64,000 bases of DNA, taken from the NCBI GenBank assembly GCA_027924585.1, contig BSBM01000261.1:1473501-1537500 (forward strand), in the 5' to 3' direction. The DNA is from Larix kaempferi (taxonomy: Eukaryota > Streptophyta > Pinopsida > Pinales > Pinaceae). Within the stretch, counting starts at the first letter, position 1. Each line of letters opens with the position of its first letter. The position numbers and the translations under genes are program-made. This document shows positions 9,781-21,549 of the stretch, in pieces. The notes below the pieces were generated by a model. The model was not told the origin of the DNA, made no database searches, and was given only the letters and a program-made list of their open reading frames with translations.

Positions 9781-11786
9781 TTTCATAATATTTATTTGAA
9801 GGCTCTTTTGTTTAATTTCTCTTTGTAATAAGACTCTTAACTTAGATTTTAGAAAAAATTTATGGAATTAGATTAGATTCTTTCCTTTTATTTATTTTTT
9901 GAGAAGCAAAAAAAAATATAGTCTTGTTAATATTCTATTATAAATACCTAGATTCTTCTATGGAAGAGGTTTTGTTTTGAATTTATATAAATTTATAATA
10001 TTATAGGAAAAAAGACATATAACAATTGAAGTTTTATTTTATTCTATTATTTTCCTTTCAAGCCTGGTTATTTTTGTAGAATATATCTTATGGAACTAGA
10101 AGCTATTCATTATTTAATCCCAATTAAAATATTTTAATATAATTATTAGGGTTATTATACCCTAGAAAGAAAACTTCCATTCAAACCAATTATGGAGGAA
10201 AGTGTATATATATATAAGACGTAAAGAAAATAAAGTACTATTTTAACATTGTTATTACTCTGTAATCAAAAGCGCATAAAACTTTCTATTCAAATTATTA
10301 AACGAAGTGAAAACAAAGGCATGCTATTAAATACAGGTCATACATAAACATGAGTGAATTAATATCAAACTCTAGGGCTCGAGGCCTTTTCACAGATCCA
10401 CAAGTTAGAAATATCTAACAAGAAACATTAAATCAATTTCTACACTTTTCACAATTTATAAACCACTTGACAGTTAAAACCATAACTACCTCACAATGAT
10501 AAGAACAAAAGATACATGACATAATCGATTCTTTAACAACAATATGGAGGATTTCACTGCAAATAACCCATTCATATGAATAGAGAAAGCAAACTCATAA
10601 AAAGATAAGGACGCTTGGGACTCAATCAAGGCAGAAGTAAGTCAAAACTTTATTCTTATCAACAGAGAAAACAATTTTTTTATATAATTATGATAAGAAA
10701 CAAAGTGTTTAGTTTAAAAGGTCAACCATTGCTTGAATAAGCACCAGAACTATCACGGTACAACCAGATAGTTAATATTATACATTACATGAGTAGAGAC
10801 TGTGTAATCCGCTACATCCTTCAGGATCTTAAAACAACAGCCTGAATGCCTGTTGAAGGATGTTTACTAAAAAAACTCATAAAAAGGAGGAACAATTAAG
10901 AGAAAGAAATCTCACCATGGAAATCGGGAAATAGTACCATAAGACATAACACGGGACCTCCTCACCAAATGTTGAGAATCAACCTATTAAACTCAGAGAG
11001 AGCCCAAACAAGGCAAAGGAACATCACTTACGGAGAGAAGACCTGTTGGAAGCACCAATGCATGAGCCAAGGGTTTGAAGTTACTTCAGTACCTGTGGCA
11101 CATTATGAACATAAGTTAAATAACGAGAAAAAATTGACAAGTAAAGTAAAGAATGAGGTGTAAACAGTAAAGGGAGATCATACACTAACACAGCTTTCCT
11201 ATGTTCATGTTGAAGAAAAACTTGTACCAATTCAAACAACGACTGAGCTCTTTAATGAGTAGAAACAAAATAAAAACACAAGCATTGTGTATATGTACCA
11301 TATTCGAGGAAAGGACTTCCCGAATAGCTCGGCCATAGCTAGGGTTTGTTCAAAAGAGAGAGCCAAAACGAGTAGAGCCCTCTTTAGATCGAAAGAGGAG
11401 TAACAATGAATGTGAAATCCATAAGAACTTCTTTGACATAGCTCGGGGGCACTCTCCAAGTGAACTTAAATGCACTGGAAGTGAAACTCAACATGGCAGC
11501 ATTTGGATGATGACTTTCCCAAACACGCAGTACACGTATTGATTTATACTAACCAAGTCTTCACATCAAAATAGAAAAAGGACAGTACAATGTCCGGGGT
11601 CCAAGTATTATATGGTTTAAAAATCATACTACATCAAATTACATTGGTGCCGATACTTGTCCCTTTAAACCTAATGAAGGTTAAGGTTGTTAACCACTAG
11701 AAATATAAAATATACAAATATAAAGGTGCTTGTGGCATGAAACATGTTTTCCCAATGGTACTCTTTTGGAGTAAGTAATGCATCTC
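9781..11786. other. AT-rich spacer, nothing recognised
   Basis: The stretch contains homopolymer runs and short ORFs only (longest about 75 codons) with no motif that I recognise. It runs up to the target duplication of Cop-1. Confidence 0.55.
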
Positions 11787-11791
11787 CCTAA
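11787..11791. repeat. Target-site duplication of Cop-1, left copy
   Basis: CCTAA immediately precedes the LTR and is repeated exactly at 25785-25789 after the other LTR. Confidence 0.93.
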
Positions 11792-12392
11792 TGTTAATTT
11801 TTTGATAATTTCATTCCATTATCATTCAGGATCACTAAGAGAATAACATGTACAACATATCTACAGCATATCAATCATAGACATAATAGAAAGCACACAA
11901 GAGACATAGAGTTTCCTTGGGGAAAACCAAGAAGGTGAAAAACCCCGCAACTTCCTCATAGATAAGATAAGCCACAAACCAAGATCACAATGATCAAACC
12001 CAAAGAGATGTCTCTAACAGATACTCCTCCTCCTTCACTTGTGCACCACTTTCTCTCTTAGTTATGCGAGCTTGAGAAGTGAGTGAGTGAATCAAATGAG
12101 AGACACATTCTCTCTATTTATACATTGACCTGTCCTGCCAATAACTTAACTGGGCCAACCTCCTAGTCACCTCCTAGTGAAGTCTAATAACCCAACCACT
12201 TAACTCAACCAGGGTCAACCCCACACTGGTGGTCTAATAACCCATCAAATATAAGTTTCGACACTTGCAACACTTACAAATACAAATGATGACACTTATG
12301 ATTGGAGGAATAAAACATCTCCATCATGAATATAATAAGGTACAAGTGTAATACATAGAAGAATATCTTCCGAAGTTACAAATACATCAACA
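11792..12392 (-). repeat. 3' LTR of Cop-1
   Basis: On the minus strand it runs TGTTGATGTATTTG to ...AATTAACA. The polypurine tract (reverse complement of CTCCCTCTTAACTAGG, 12393-12408) abuts it. It differs from the 5' LTR at scattered sites and by a small indel near CACCTCCTAGTGAAG. Confidence 0.93.
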
Positions 12393-12408
12393 CTCCCTCT
12401 TAACTAGG
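12393..12408 (-). other. Polypurine tract of Cop-1
   Basis: On the minus strand this reads CCTAGTTAAGAGGGAG directly before the LTR start TGTTGATG. Cop-2 has the same tract at 15384-15399 with one base changed. Confidence 0.85.
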
Positions 12409-12639
12409 AAGGTATTCTTTTGACACAAGTCATCAATACATAACACCACAAGTCTTCAATTCTGGAGATGGATCATCGTCACTGTATCACGGAGCATCAT
12501 CATCATCACAGTTGTTGTACTCGACATCTCGATCACTGGGCTATCTCTGAATTCTTCTCATCATAGGAAGTTCTACAGAGCCAACCCTTTTTCATGCTGG
12601 TTGTAGGCCTAGCCTCCTGTAGGTCTTCATCATCTTTGC

Positions 12640-13230
12640 GAGCTGGCCATCCTGTGAATCCCGGGACTAATTACATGCGTCAACAAAACCTCAAAAGAGC
12701 ATCCCAGTCCTTTTACAAGCACATAGATCAACCTATCGGATCACCCGGGATATTTTACATGTGACTGTCACAAAACCTTAAAAGAGTGTCTTGCCTAGCA
12801 AGATCTATAAAGAGCATCTAAGGCCTTTTACATGACTAGCACAACCTGTTCAGATCTCCAGGACGTATTATATGTGACCCCTACCACAAAACCTTAAAAG
12901 AGTGTCTTTCCCAACAAGATATCTAAAGAACATCCGAGGCCTTTTACATGACTAGCACAACCTGTCTGGATCTCCAAGACGTATTACATGTGGTCCCCAC
13001 AAAACCTTAAAAGAGTGTCTTGCCTAGCAATATCTCTAAAGAGCATCCGAGGCCTTTTACATGACTAGCACAACCTATCCGTATCTCCAGGACATATTAC
13101 ATGTGGTCTAGCAAAACCTTAAAAGAGTGTCTTTCCCAACAAGATCTCTAAAGAGCATTCGAGGCCTTTTACATGACTAGCACAACCTGTCTGGATCTCC
13201 AAGACATATTACATGCTACCCTTGCACAAC
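12640..13230 (-). repeat. Tandem array of about 110-118 bp units in Cop-1, downstream of pol
   Basis: AAAACCTTAAAAGAGTGTCT recurs near 12774, 12889, 13001 and 13113, each followed by GAGGCCTTTTACATGACTAG and CTGT..GGATCTCCA.GACG. Related but shorter units make up the array of Cop-2 at 15640-16110. It is noncoding and lies between the pol stop and the polypurine tract. Confidence 0.85.
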
Positions 13231-13234
13231 CTGT

Positions 13235-13700
13235 CCACGGCCACAAAGTACCATCCTGATACTCAAGATCAACCTGATCATCCTTGCACACAGCATCATC
13301 CTGATGCTCATGATCATACTGATCATCATCATACAGCACATCATCCTGATGTACATCATCATCGCATGATCATCCTAATCATCGTCACATCATCATCCTG
13401 ATGCATATCATCACACATGATCCACCTGGTCATGTAAAGCATCCACCTGATGCATATAATCACACATTATCCACCTGATCATGTAAAGCATCCACTTGAT
13501 GCATATCATCATCGCATGATCCACCTGATCATGTCACAGCATCATCCTGATGCATATAATCACACATGATCCACCTGATCATGTAAAGCATCCACTTGAT
13601 GCATATCATCTGGAGTATCATCCTGATACTCATCACATAGGATCATCCTGATCATCATCATAGTAGTAAATGGAGCATCGTCCTGATGCTCATCACACAA
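13235..13700 (-). repeat. CATCATCCTGATG-type low-complexity array in Cop-1
   Basis: The stretch is built from irregular repeats of CATCATCCTGATGC, TGATCATGTAAAGCATCCAC and similar phrases, rich in short palindromes such as TGATCA and ATGCAT. The matching Cop-2 array (16137-16660) is more regular. The small ORF here is repeat translation. Confidence 0.85.
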
Positions 13701-13772
13701 TGCTTACATCCACAGCCATGAGAAGGATCCTCCTATCACCATACTTGGAATGGCTCCTGCAAATGTCTCCCA

Positions 13773-14736
13773 TCACTTCTTCCTCGAAGTATCGTCAATC
13801 TGAAGAACACCAAGCCTCTCCCTGAAGTACTCAAACATCACTCTTGCTAGTGGTTTCGTCAACACATCTGCAACCTGCTCATCTGTCGCAACATACAGGA
13901 GCTTCACTGCTACTCTCTGCACCATATCCCTGATATAGTGATATTTGATCTCGATATGCTTCAACCTGTCATGGAACACCGGGTTTTTTGACAACTTCAC
14001 ACAACTATGGTTGTCACAATAGATACAGGTAGCATCCAACAGGAGATCAAATAACTCAGACAGTAGCTTCCTAAGCCATACTACCTCACAACTAGCCGAA
14101 CAAGCTGCGACATACTCTGCTTTGGCTATACCCAGTGTTACGCAGGATTGCTTCCTGCTAAACCAAGAGATCACACCTAGTCCCATACTGAAGCAGCACC
14201 TTGAAGTGCTCTTCCTATCTATAGCACTGCCTGCCCAATCTAAATCAACATAACCCTCTAGGTTAAACTTTTGATTCGCATCATACTTGATCCCATAATC
14301 AACCATACCCTTCAGGTACCTCAGAATATGCTTCACAGCAATCAGGTGAACATGTCTAGGATCCTTCAGGAACTGGCTCAATGTGTTCACCACAAAGCAA
14401 ATATTTGGTCTCGTGTTCGTTAGGTACATCAAGGACCCAATCATCTAATGATACACCGTGACACCAACCGACTTGGATGAAGCATCACACAGAAGCTTCA
14501 AGTTCGATGCCATAGGTGTGGCCATGGCATTGCATTCCATCATCCCGAACCACTTCAGGATCTCTATTGCATACTTCCCTTGACCAAGGAAGATTCCATC
14601 TGCACTCTTCCACACCTCCATGCCTAGAAATTAATGCATCATCCCCAAGTCCTTCATCTCGAACTCGACAGTAAGCTTCCTCTTGGTGTCGGCAATCAAC
14701 CCATCCTCACCTGTAACAAATAGGTCATCCACATAC
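13773..14736 (-). pseudogene. Cop-1 RT C-terminus and RNase H
   Basis: On the minus strand the segment resumes at the DD of the YVDD box (DDLFVTGEDG) right after Cop-2 and continues with the copia C-terminal RT (MIGSLMYLTNTRPNICF, ILRYLKGMVDYGIKYD), RNase H (VDLDWAGSAIDRKSTSRCC, AKAEYVAACSASCEVVWLR) and the end KYHYIRDMVQR...ADVLTKPL. Stops interrupt it at MMH*FLG and VYH*MIG. It ends near LQIDDTSRKK. The family's RNase H Asp and Glu are still visible (DLDW, AEY). Confidence 0.92.
14732..14736. repeat. Target-site duplication of Cop-2, left copy
   Basis: CATAC before the Cop-2 LTR is repeated exactly at 21550-21554. In the Cop-1 reading frame these bases belong to the Tyr-Val codons of YVDD. 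Confidence 0.95.
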
Positions 14737-15383
14737 TGTTAGTTTTTCAACATTTAATTCAATAGATCTAGGATCTTAACTGAAAGAATAACATGTACAT
14801 CATATCAAGCATAAGAGACAAGAGACAAGAGACACAAAACATTTCACCGGGGAAAACCAAGAAGGTGAAAAACCTCGCAACTTCCTCAGAGATATAATAA
14901 GCACCAATACAAAGATCACCATGATCAAAACCAAGAGATAGATATCTTCAGCAGCATGCTCCTCCTCCACTTGTGCGCACTCTCCTCTTCTCTCACTAAT
15001 GCGAAGTGAGTGAATAATAGAATGTATCAAATGAGAGAGTCACACTCTCTATTTATACTCTTTCTTTCACTTGACCTTAACTCAACTAGGTCAGCCCCAA
15101 CTTAACCACTTAACATAATACTAACTGGGCCGACCCCCACTAGGGTGGTCTAATAACCCTTTAACCCACATGACTCATACAGGGCCGACCCCATCAAGGT
15201 GGTCTAATAACCCATCAAGTATAAGTTACGACACTTATAATATAACTTGTGACACTTGCAAGTACAACTGACGACACTTCCAATCGGAGGAATAAGACAT
15301 CTCCGTTGGGGATACAATAAAGTACAAATGCAATACATACAATAAACAAGTGAATATCTTCCGAAGTTACAAATACATCAACA
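14737..15383 (-). repeat. 3' LTR of Cop-2
   Basis: Minus-strand TGTTGATGTATTTG... to ...AAAACTAACA. It is highly similar to 20911-21549 with scattered substitutions. A TATTTATA (TATAAATA on the minus strand) lies near 15050. Confidence 0.93.
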
Positions 15384-15639
15384 CTTCCTCTTAACTAGGA
15401 AGGTATTCTCTTGACACATGTCATCAATACATATCGGCACAAGTCTTCAATTCTGGAGTTGGATCATCATCACTAGATCACGGATCATCATCATCATCAC
15501 TGTTGTTGTACCCGACATCTCAGTCACTGGGCTATCTCTGAATTCTTCTCGTCATAGGAAGTTCTACAGATCCAACCCTTTTTCATGTTGGATGTAGGCC
15601 CACCTCCTTTAGGTCTTCATCAACACTATCCATACTGTG

Positions 15640-16110
15640 GAATCCTCGGGACTTATTACGTGCATCACAATGCCTCAAAAGAGTATCCCAAGATCCTTTA
15701 TGTGTCGAAGCACGACCAGCAAGATCTCCCAGGTCAACTTACATGTGACCCCCACCACAATGCCTCGAAAGAGTATCCTAGGATCCTTTATGTGTTGAAG
15801 AACGACCGGCAAGATCTCCCAGGTCTACTTACATGTGGTCACCACAAAGCCTCTAAAGAGCATCCCAGGACTGATTACGAGCGTACTGCTCAACCTATCG
15901 GATCTCCCAGGGTTCTATTATATGCCATAGGACAAAGCCTTGAAAGAGTATCCCAGGATCCTTTATGTTCCACAGCACGATTGACAAGATCTCCCGGGTA
16001 TAGTTACATTTCCTCCCAGAGCAATGCCTCGAAAGAGTATCCCAAGATCCTTTATGTGTCGCAGCACGACCAACAAGATCTCCCAGGTCAACTTACATGC
16101 TCATCTGCAC
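15640..16110 (-). repeat. Tandem array of about 88-bp units in Cop-2
   Basis: AATGCCTCGAAAGAGTATCC or close variants recur near 15670, 15758, 15846, 15935 and 16023, each followed by GATCCTTTATGTG and AAGATCTCCCAGGTC. The array keeps one plus-strand frame open for 185 codons, but it lies antisense in an element region without known coding function, so I treat it as a repeat. Confidence 0.88.
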
Positions 16111-16136
16111 AACCTGTCCATGGCCACATAGTATCA

Positions 16137-16660
16137 ACCTGATACTCACCATACATCATCCTGATGTACATGATCATCCTGATCATCATCACAACATTGT
16201 CCTGATGCATATCATCCAGAGTATCATCATGATACTCATCACACATGATCATCCTGATCATCGTCACTGCATCGTACTGATGCATGTCATCCAGAGCATC
16301 GTCCTGATACTCATCACACATGATCATCCTGATCATCGTCACTGCATCGTCTCGATGCATGTCATCCGTAGCATCGTCCTGATACTCATCACACATGATC
16401 ATCCTGATCATCGTCACTGCATCATCTTGATTCATGTCATCCAAAGCATCGTCTTGATACTCATCACGCATGATCATCCTAATCATCGTCACTGCATCGT
16501 CCTGATGCATGTCATAATACATGATCCAACTGATCATACAAAGCATCCACCTGATGCATATACATATACATGATCCAACAAATCATACAAAGCATCCAAC
16601 TGATGCATATCAATATACATGATCCAACTGATCATACAAAGCATCCAACTGATGCATATC
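16137..16660 (-). repeat. 75-bp tandem array plus shorter units in Cop-2
   Basis: Four units of 75 bp run from about 16212 to 16511 (AGCATCGTCCTGATACTCAT, then ACACATGATCATCCTGATCA, then a GCATCGT.CTGATGCATGTC part), followed by shorter CATGATCCAACTGATCATAC units to about 16660. Because 75 is a multiple of three, both strands stay open for about 150 codons; the minus-strand frame is a 25-residue Asp/Met-rich repeat. There is no sign of a gene start or family resemblance. Confidence 0.9.
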
Positions 16661-16774
16661 CAAAGCAGTAACTGGAGCATCATCCTCATTCTCATCACAC
16701 AGCTCTTACATCCACAGCCATGGGAAGGATCCTCCTCTCACCATGCTTGGAATGGCTCCTGCAAATGTGTCCCA

Positions 16775-18250
16775 TCACTTCTTCCTCAAAGTATCTTCAA
16801 TCTGAAGAACACCAAGCCTCTCTCGAAAGTACTCAAACTTCACTCTGGCTAGTGGTTTCGTCAACACATATGCAACCTGCTCATCCGTCGCAACATACAA
16901 GAGCTTCACTGCTCCTCTCTGCACCATATTCCTGATATAGTGATATTTGATCTCAATGTGCTTCGACCTGTCATGGAACACCGGGTTCTCAAACAACTTC
17001 ACACAACTCTAGTTGTCACAAAAGATACCAGTAGAATCCAATGGGAGATCAAATAACTCAGACAATAGCTTCCTCAGCCATACTACCTCACAACTAGCCG
17101 AACAAGCTGCGACATACTTTGATTTGGCTGTACTCAGTGCTACGCAGGACTGCTTCCTGCTAAACCAAGAGATCGCACCTGATCCCATACTGAAGCAGCA
17201 CCCAGAAGTGCTCTTCCTATCTACAGCACTGCCTGCCCAATCTGAATCAACATAACCCTCTAGGTTAAACTTTTGATTCGCATCATACTTGAGCCCATAA
17301 TCAATTGTACCCTTCAAGTACCTCAGAATATGCTTTATAGCAACCAAGTGAACACCTCTGGGATCCGTCAGGAACTGACTCAATGTGTTCACCGCAAAGC
17401 AAATATCCAGTCTCGTGTTAGTCAGGTACATCAAGGACCCAATCATCTGACGATACACCGTGATATCAACCAGATCATATGAAGCATCACATAGAAGCTT
17501 TAGGTTCAATGCCATAGGTATGGCCATGGCCTTGCAGTCCATCATCCGGAACCACTACAGGATATCTATTGCATACTTCCCTTGTCCAAGGAAGATTCCA
17601 TCTGCACTCTGCCACACCTCCATGCCTAGAAAGTAGTGCATCAACCCCATGTCCTTCATCTCAAACTCAGCAGCAAGCTTCCTCTTCGTGTCAGCAATCA
17701 ACCCATCCTCACCTGTCTCAAACAGGTCATCTACATACAGTAGTAGTATCACAGGATTTCCTTCCTCAACCTTGTAGTAAAGGTTGGAATCCGCTTTACT
17801 CTTGGTAAATCCCAAACTGGATAGGAAGTTGTCTTATCCTATCTTACCATGTCCTAGGTGCTTGCTTCAAGCCATACAAGGCTTTCTTCAATCTGCACAC
17901 ATATGACTCCCTATCATGTGTCTCAAAATCGAGTGGCTGCTCCACATACACTTTCTCTTCGACTACACCATATCCATCTGGTGTATCTTCCACTTCATCA
18001 CTGCAACTAGAGAAAGTATTGTTTCGATGGAAGTGTATCTGTCTACAGGATCAAAAGTCTCTTCATAATCTATCCCCTCTTTCAGGGAGAAGCCACAAGC
18101 CACAAACCTCACCTTGTATTTCTCTATGCTACCATCTAAATCATGCTTGATCTTCTAGATCCACTTGTAAGTCACAACAAACTTCCCTTCAGGTCTTGGG
18201 ACCATATCCCGAACATCATTCTTCATGATCGACCGATATTCCTCGATCAT
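16775..18250 (-). pseudogene. Cop-2 reverse transcriptase and RNase H
   Basis: On the minus strand the RT begins near IEEYRSIMKNDVRDMVPRPE (about 18240), with stops and small shifts through KYKARFVACGFS and LKKALYGLK. From 17815 one frame reads LLLYVDDLFETGEDG (intact YVDD), SLMYLTNTRLDICFAVN, YVDSDWAGSAVDRKSTSGCC and KYHYIRNMVQRGAVKL...VLTKPLAR, with TAG stops at 17552-17554 and 17006-17008. ALSTAKSKYVAA has Lys in place of the usual Glu, so the RNase H is probably dead. It shares its C-terminal end (GVLQIEDTLRKK) with Cop-1. Confidence 0.92.
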
Positions 18251-19790
18251 GGCAGTCTTCCATTACTGCATCCCGGATCCTAGGAACTTCAGATTCTTCA
18301 ATACCTTCAATAGATAGTTTTCTTGAACTTCGTTGTTGGAACAAATGTTGTAGTCCTTCTTTTCTAGGTGAATGTACACGATCTTTCCTACAATACAAGT
18401 TCAATTGCATGATTAGAAACATCTTATATATTTCAGAACAAATTCTTACTCATAAAGACATATGTCATACAGTCATGCAATTATCTTATCCAATGCTTCA
18501 ATACAACATTTATCCATATTTTGTAACTTTATAGATGCCTTCCATCTCTACTAGAACATTGTTAAGAGTGTGCACAACTCCCAACATGTCAGCAAAGAGG
18601 TTTCATTCTAGATAAGTAGCAATGGAATGTTGTACAGTACCATAGGCCACTTAACCATTACTTGCATATTAGTAGTATCTTGTTCATTAATGAAAATTTT
18701 CTAATATGCATAATATACATCCTAAATCTAGGAACATAAGTATGTACATGACTGAACAAAATCATATATACAAGAAATGATAATTTAAATACTTATCTTT
18801 GTTTGGTTGTTGGGCGGACTCCCTCTCAATCTTTGCTTCCTTGCAGGAACTACTGGAGTGTGCTCGCTCTTGATCTTTGCTTCCAGGATTACTTGTCCTT
18901 GAACTTATATCCATATTGGACCACTTATGCATGCTTAAGTGTGCGCTAGTGTCATCATTGTGTTATCCTCAAGATCTCATACATAATCATACATTCATTA
19001 GTATAATCTCAATACTATAAAAACACTATGATTCTAAAATATGTATGGTCATGATCATAGGTAATAAGAGTTAGTATTCAAGGTTTCAGGGAAGACTTAT
19101 TTTACTCATGCATATTCTTATTCGACCATAGGCCTCTTCTGGCTAGCCATATCATCAATCAAAGTAAGAAACATAATATGCATAAACTGTTGATTACTTA
19201 AACTTCTAACTTCAAGAATAATCATTATTATTCATAGAAAAGTATAAGATCCTAACACAAGGATTCTAACTTGATATAGGAAAAACATACCTAGATTATC
19301 ATTCTTGCTAGTTGTGTCTAACATACCCATATAATGTCTTTTTGTTCTTCTTCAAAGACTTGTTCTAGTAACCTGCATAACTCATAAGTTAACCATTGTA
19401 GAACCAAAATTATACATACCTCGTAAGTAGAGCTTCTATGTGTTCCATGACTATGGATGAGTCTTTGTCTTCATGTCACCATGGTCATATGTTCTTGATC
19501 TAGAACTTGATTTGTCTTTCTTGATGTACCCTTCGTATTATCGGACAATATCATCCTCATACAACACCACAGTGCATTAGTACAATTATATAACCCTAAT
19601 CAATGAATGTCTTCTATCATTCACATGCATTCATACTTTTACTAGGGTGATAAGACAAGTCTAAAATTAATCAAGATTGTACTAACCTTAATAATATGTA
19701 GACAAACATATCATAAACTTAGTCATGAACAGATTTCAAAACATACTTGTATCTCTTCAATTCATACCTATCGAGATTTCTTGTAGCATT
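18250..19790 (-). other. Non-canonical module replacing protease and integrase in Cop-2
   Basis: No copia protease or integrase motif is present where both should be. On the minus strand the segment holds coding-like patches: around 18950-18800 a hydrophilic stretch (KWSNMDISSRTSNPGSKDQE, then KEAKIERES), and around 18640-18440 FADMLGVVHTLNNVLVEMEG, then DKCCIEALDKIIA. Candidate splice signals are a donor AA/GTATTT near 18797 and an acceptor TTGTAG near 18390. The Cop-3 segment 57443-58300 is clearly homologous and has both signals in matching places. Other exon-like edges (for example TTATGCAG) occur near 19380. I do not recognise the source gene. Confidence 0.6.
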
Positions 19791-19798
19791 CTTATGTA

Positions 19799-19890
19799 AG
19801 GCCTTAGCCTCATCTTCCTCTGGAACTGGAACTTCTTCACTTATGCAGGTGTCAAACTCATTCTCTTCTAGGATTAACCCAATCCACTTT
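19799..19890 (-). pseudogene. Cop-2 gag remnant
   Basis: About 29 codons on the minus strand read GLILEENEFDTCISEEVPVP, then EDEAKA, which matches the N-terminal gag of Cop-1 (GLILEENELDNYIKEEVLVP). The start codon region and the rest of gag are missing; the break into the neighbouring module lies just downstream. Confidence 0.88.
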
Positions 19891-19905
19891 GCTTTGTTGA
19901 GACTG

Positions 19906-20898
19906 GATCTGGAGCTGGATTAGGGTTTGTAGAAACCATAAAAATTCAAAGTTTGGATTTCAAACTTCTGAATGGATGGAAAGATGTGCCTTGTTGAGCT
20001 GATCAAGCTGGTATACTTCAATTTTGAAATCTTCAAAATTTGACGCCTCAAAATTGCCTTTGAAACTTCCGGATCTTCTAGACAGGATCTCGAACTAGGG
20101 TTTGATAAAGCCCGGTCTTCTGCCCAACCAAAAAATTCGATCTTGGCCTCTAAATTTCGATTTTTATGAGGAGCATCCAGCCGTGGTCTCAATTCCAAGA
20201 ATTTCAACTTTCTCCGAAACCCTAAATTCCCGCAGCAGTGACAAGCCAAGAATGAAGGTGCTCTTAATCCATATTTGTTTTGACATAAATATGCACCTGA
20301 TTATTTCTGGTGCATCTAGGAAGTTATGAATCCACGGGATCTAAAAATTCGGCCTCTGGTAGCCTGACTTTTCATCTTTCCAACCCCATAGTTCTTACCT
20401 CAATTGGATTCTCTAATATATAGTTATGCCAAGTGTCGCAACGTGACCTATTTATGGGATAAAACAGGAGATTGAACTTGTATGGAGTGCCACGTGTCAC
20501 TGTTTCAACTTCGGCCTCTGAAAATTGGACTTGTGAAATTGCAGTCCGTTCCCTATCCATCACTTTTTACGAAATTTCATTTAGAGCTTCCTAGCCCAAT
20601 TTGTGGCCTTTTTTCCTAGGTCACCTATTTATGACTAAGATCTGGAAGAGGCAGAAACCCTAACTTGTACGTATCATAAATCACAAAGTACAACGAATCA
20701 GATGCTGTGCTTCAGACACAAGGTACACGGGGATGTTATCTACAACCTGTAAAATTTTCAGATCATGAACCTTCGCCAAAATGTATTTATAGCGAAAGTG
20801 CTACGATGACTGGTTTTTTCTATATCAAGCCCTAGCTTCCGATTTGTCGCAAGTGCAACAAGTCTCATAAATGCCATACCATGCCTTCCTTCAGTCTA
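19906..20898 (-). other. Leader (5' untranslated region) of Cop-2
   Basis: It contains CTGGATTAGGGTTTGT.GAAACC, TGAGCTGATCAAGCTGGTAT and CTCGAACTAGGGTTTGAT, which match the Cop-1 leader at 24660-25020. Small ORFs here are chance. Repeated AGGGTTT and ACCCTAAA elements resemble telobox-type motifs seen in many plant leaders; that is only a resemblance. Confidence 0.8.
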
Positions 20899-20910
20899 GC
20901 TCTGATACCA
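20899..20910 (-). other. Primer-binding site of Cop-2
   Basis: The minus strand reads TGGTATCAGAGC immediately after the 5' LTR, a perfect match to the plant initiator tRNA-Met site. Confidence 0.95.
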
Positions 20911-21549
20911 TGTTATTTTTTCAACATTTAATTCAATAGATCTACGATCTTAACTGAAAGAATAACATGTACAACATATGAAGCATAAGAGACAATAGAC
21001 AAGAGACACAAAACGGGGAAAACCAAGAAGGTGAAAAACCCCGCAAATTCCTCAGAGATAGAATAAGCACCAATACAAATATCACCATGATCAAACCCAA
21101 GAGATATATATCTTCAGTAGCATGCTCCTCCTCCACTTGTGCGCACTCTCCTCTTCTCTCACTAATGCGAAGTGAGTGAATAATAGAATGTATAAAATGA
21201 GAGAGTCACACTCTCTATTTATACTCTTTCTTTCACTTGACCTTTACTGAACTAGGTCGGCCCCAACTTAACCACTTAACATAATACTAATTGGGCCTAC
21301 CTCCATTAGGGTGGTCTAATAACCCTTTAACCCACATGACTCATATAGGGATGACCCCATCAAGGTGGTCTAATAACCCATCAAGTATAAGTTACGACAC
21401 TTACAATATAACTTGCGACACTTGCAAGTACAACGGATGACACTTCCAATCGGAGGAATAATACATCTCCGTTGGGGATCAAATAAAGTAAAAATGTAAT
21501 ACATACAATACACAAGTGAATATCTTCCAAAGTTACAAATACATAAACA
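20911..21549 (-). repeat. 5' LTR of Cop-2
   Basis: This is the partner of 14737-15383, bounded by the PBS and the CATAC target duplication. It lacks a few bases present in the 3' LTR (for example the ATTTCACC stretch before GGGGAAAACC). Confidence 0.93.
21215..21223 (-). promoter_or_regulatory. TATA box in the Cop-2 5' LTR
   Basis: The minus-strand TATAAATAG is followed by a GAGAGTGTGACTCTC stretch, the expected U3/R promoter position of a copia LTR. Confidence 0.6.

Larger units (their letters stand above)
14737..21549 (-). mobile_element. Cop-2: non-autonomous copia element nested in Cop-1
   Basis: It has LTRs of about 640 bp at 14737-15383 and 20911-21549, a perfect PBS, and a perfect CATAC target duplication inside Cop-1 pol. 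The LTRs are related to those of Cop-1 but belong to a different subfamily (the TTTTTCAACATTTAATTCAATAG terminal region differs). RT and RNase H remain, protease and integrase are absent, and gag is reduced to a scrap; the missing region is replaced by a module of about 1.5 kb that is also present in Cop-3. It must have moved with proteins supplied in trans. Confidence 0.93.

Noticed and set aside
10969-11459. Small ORFs near 11 kb as possible host gene exons
   Set aside because: They have no recognisable domain, no splice-site pattern and AT-driven composition.
15585-16573. Long ORFs of 152-185 codons on both strands
   Set aside because: They come from tandem repeats whose unit lengths or palindromic content keep frames open. 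There is no domain or gene structure, and they lie in the noncoding 3' part of Cop-2.
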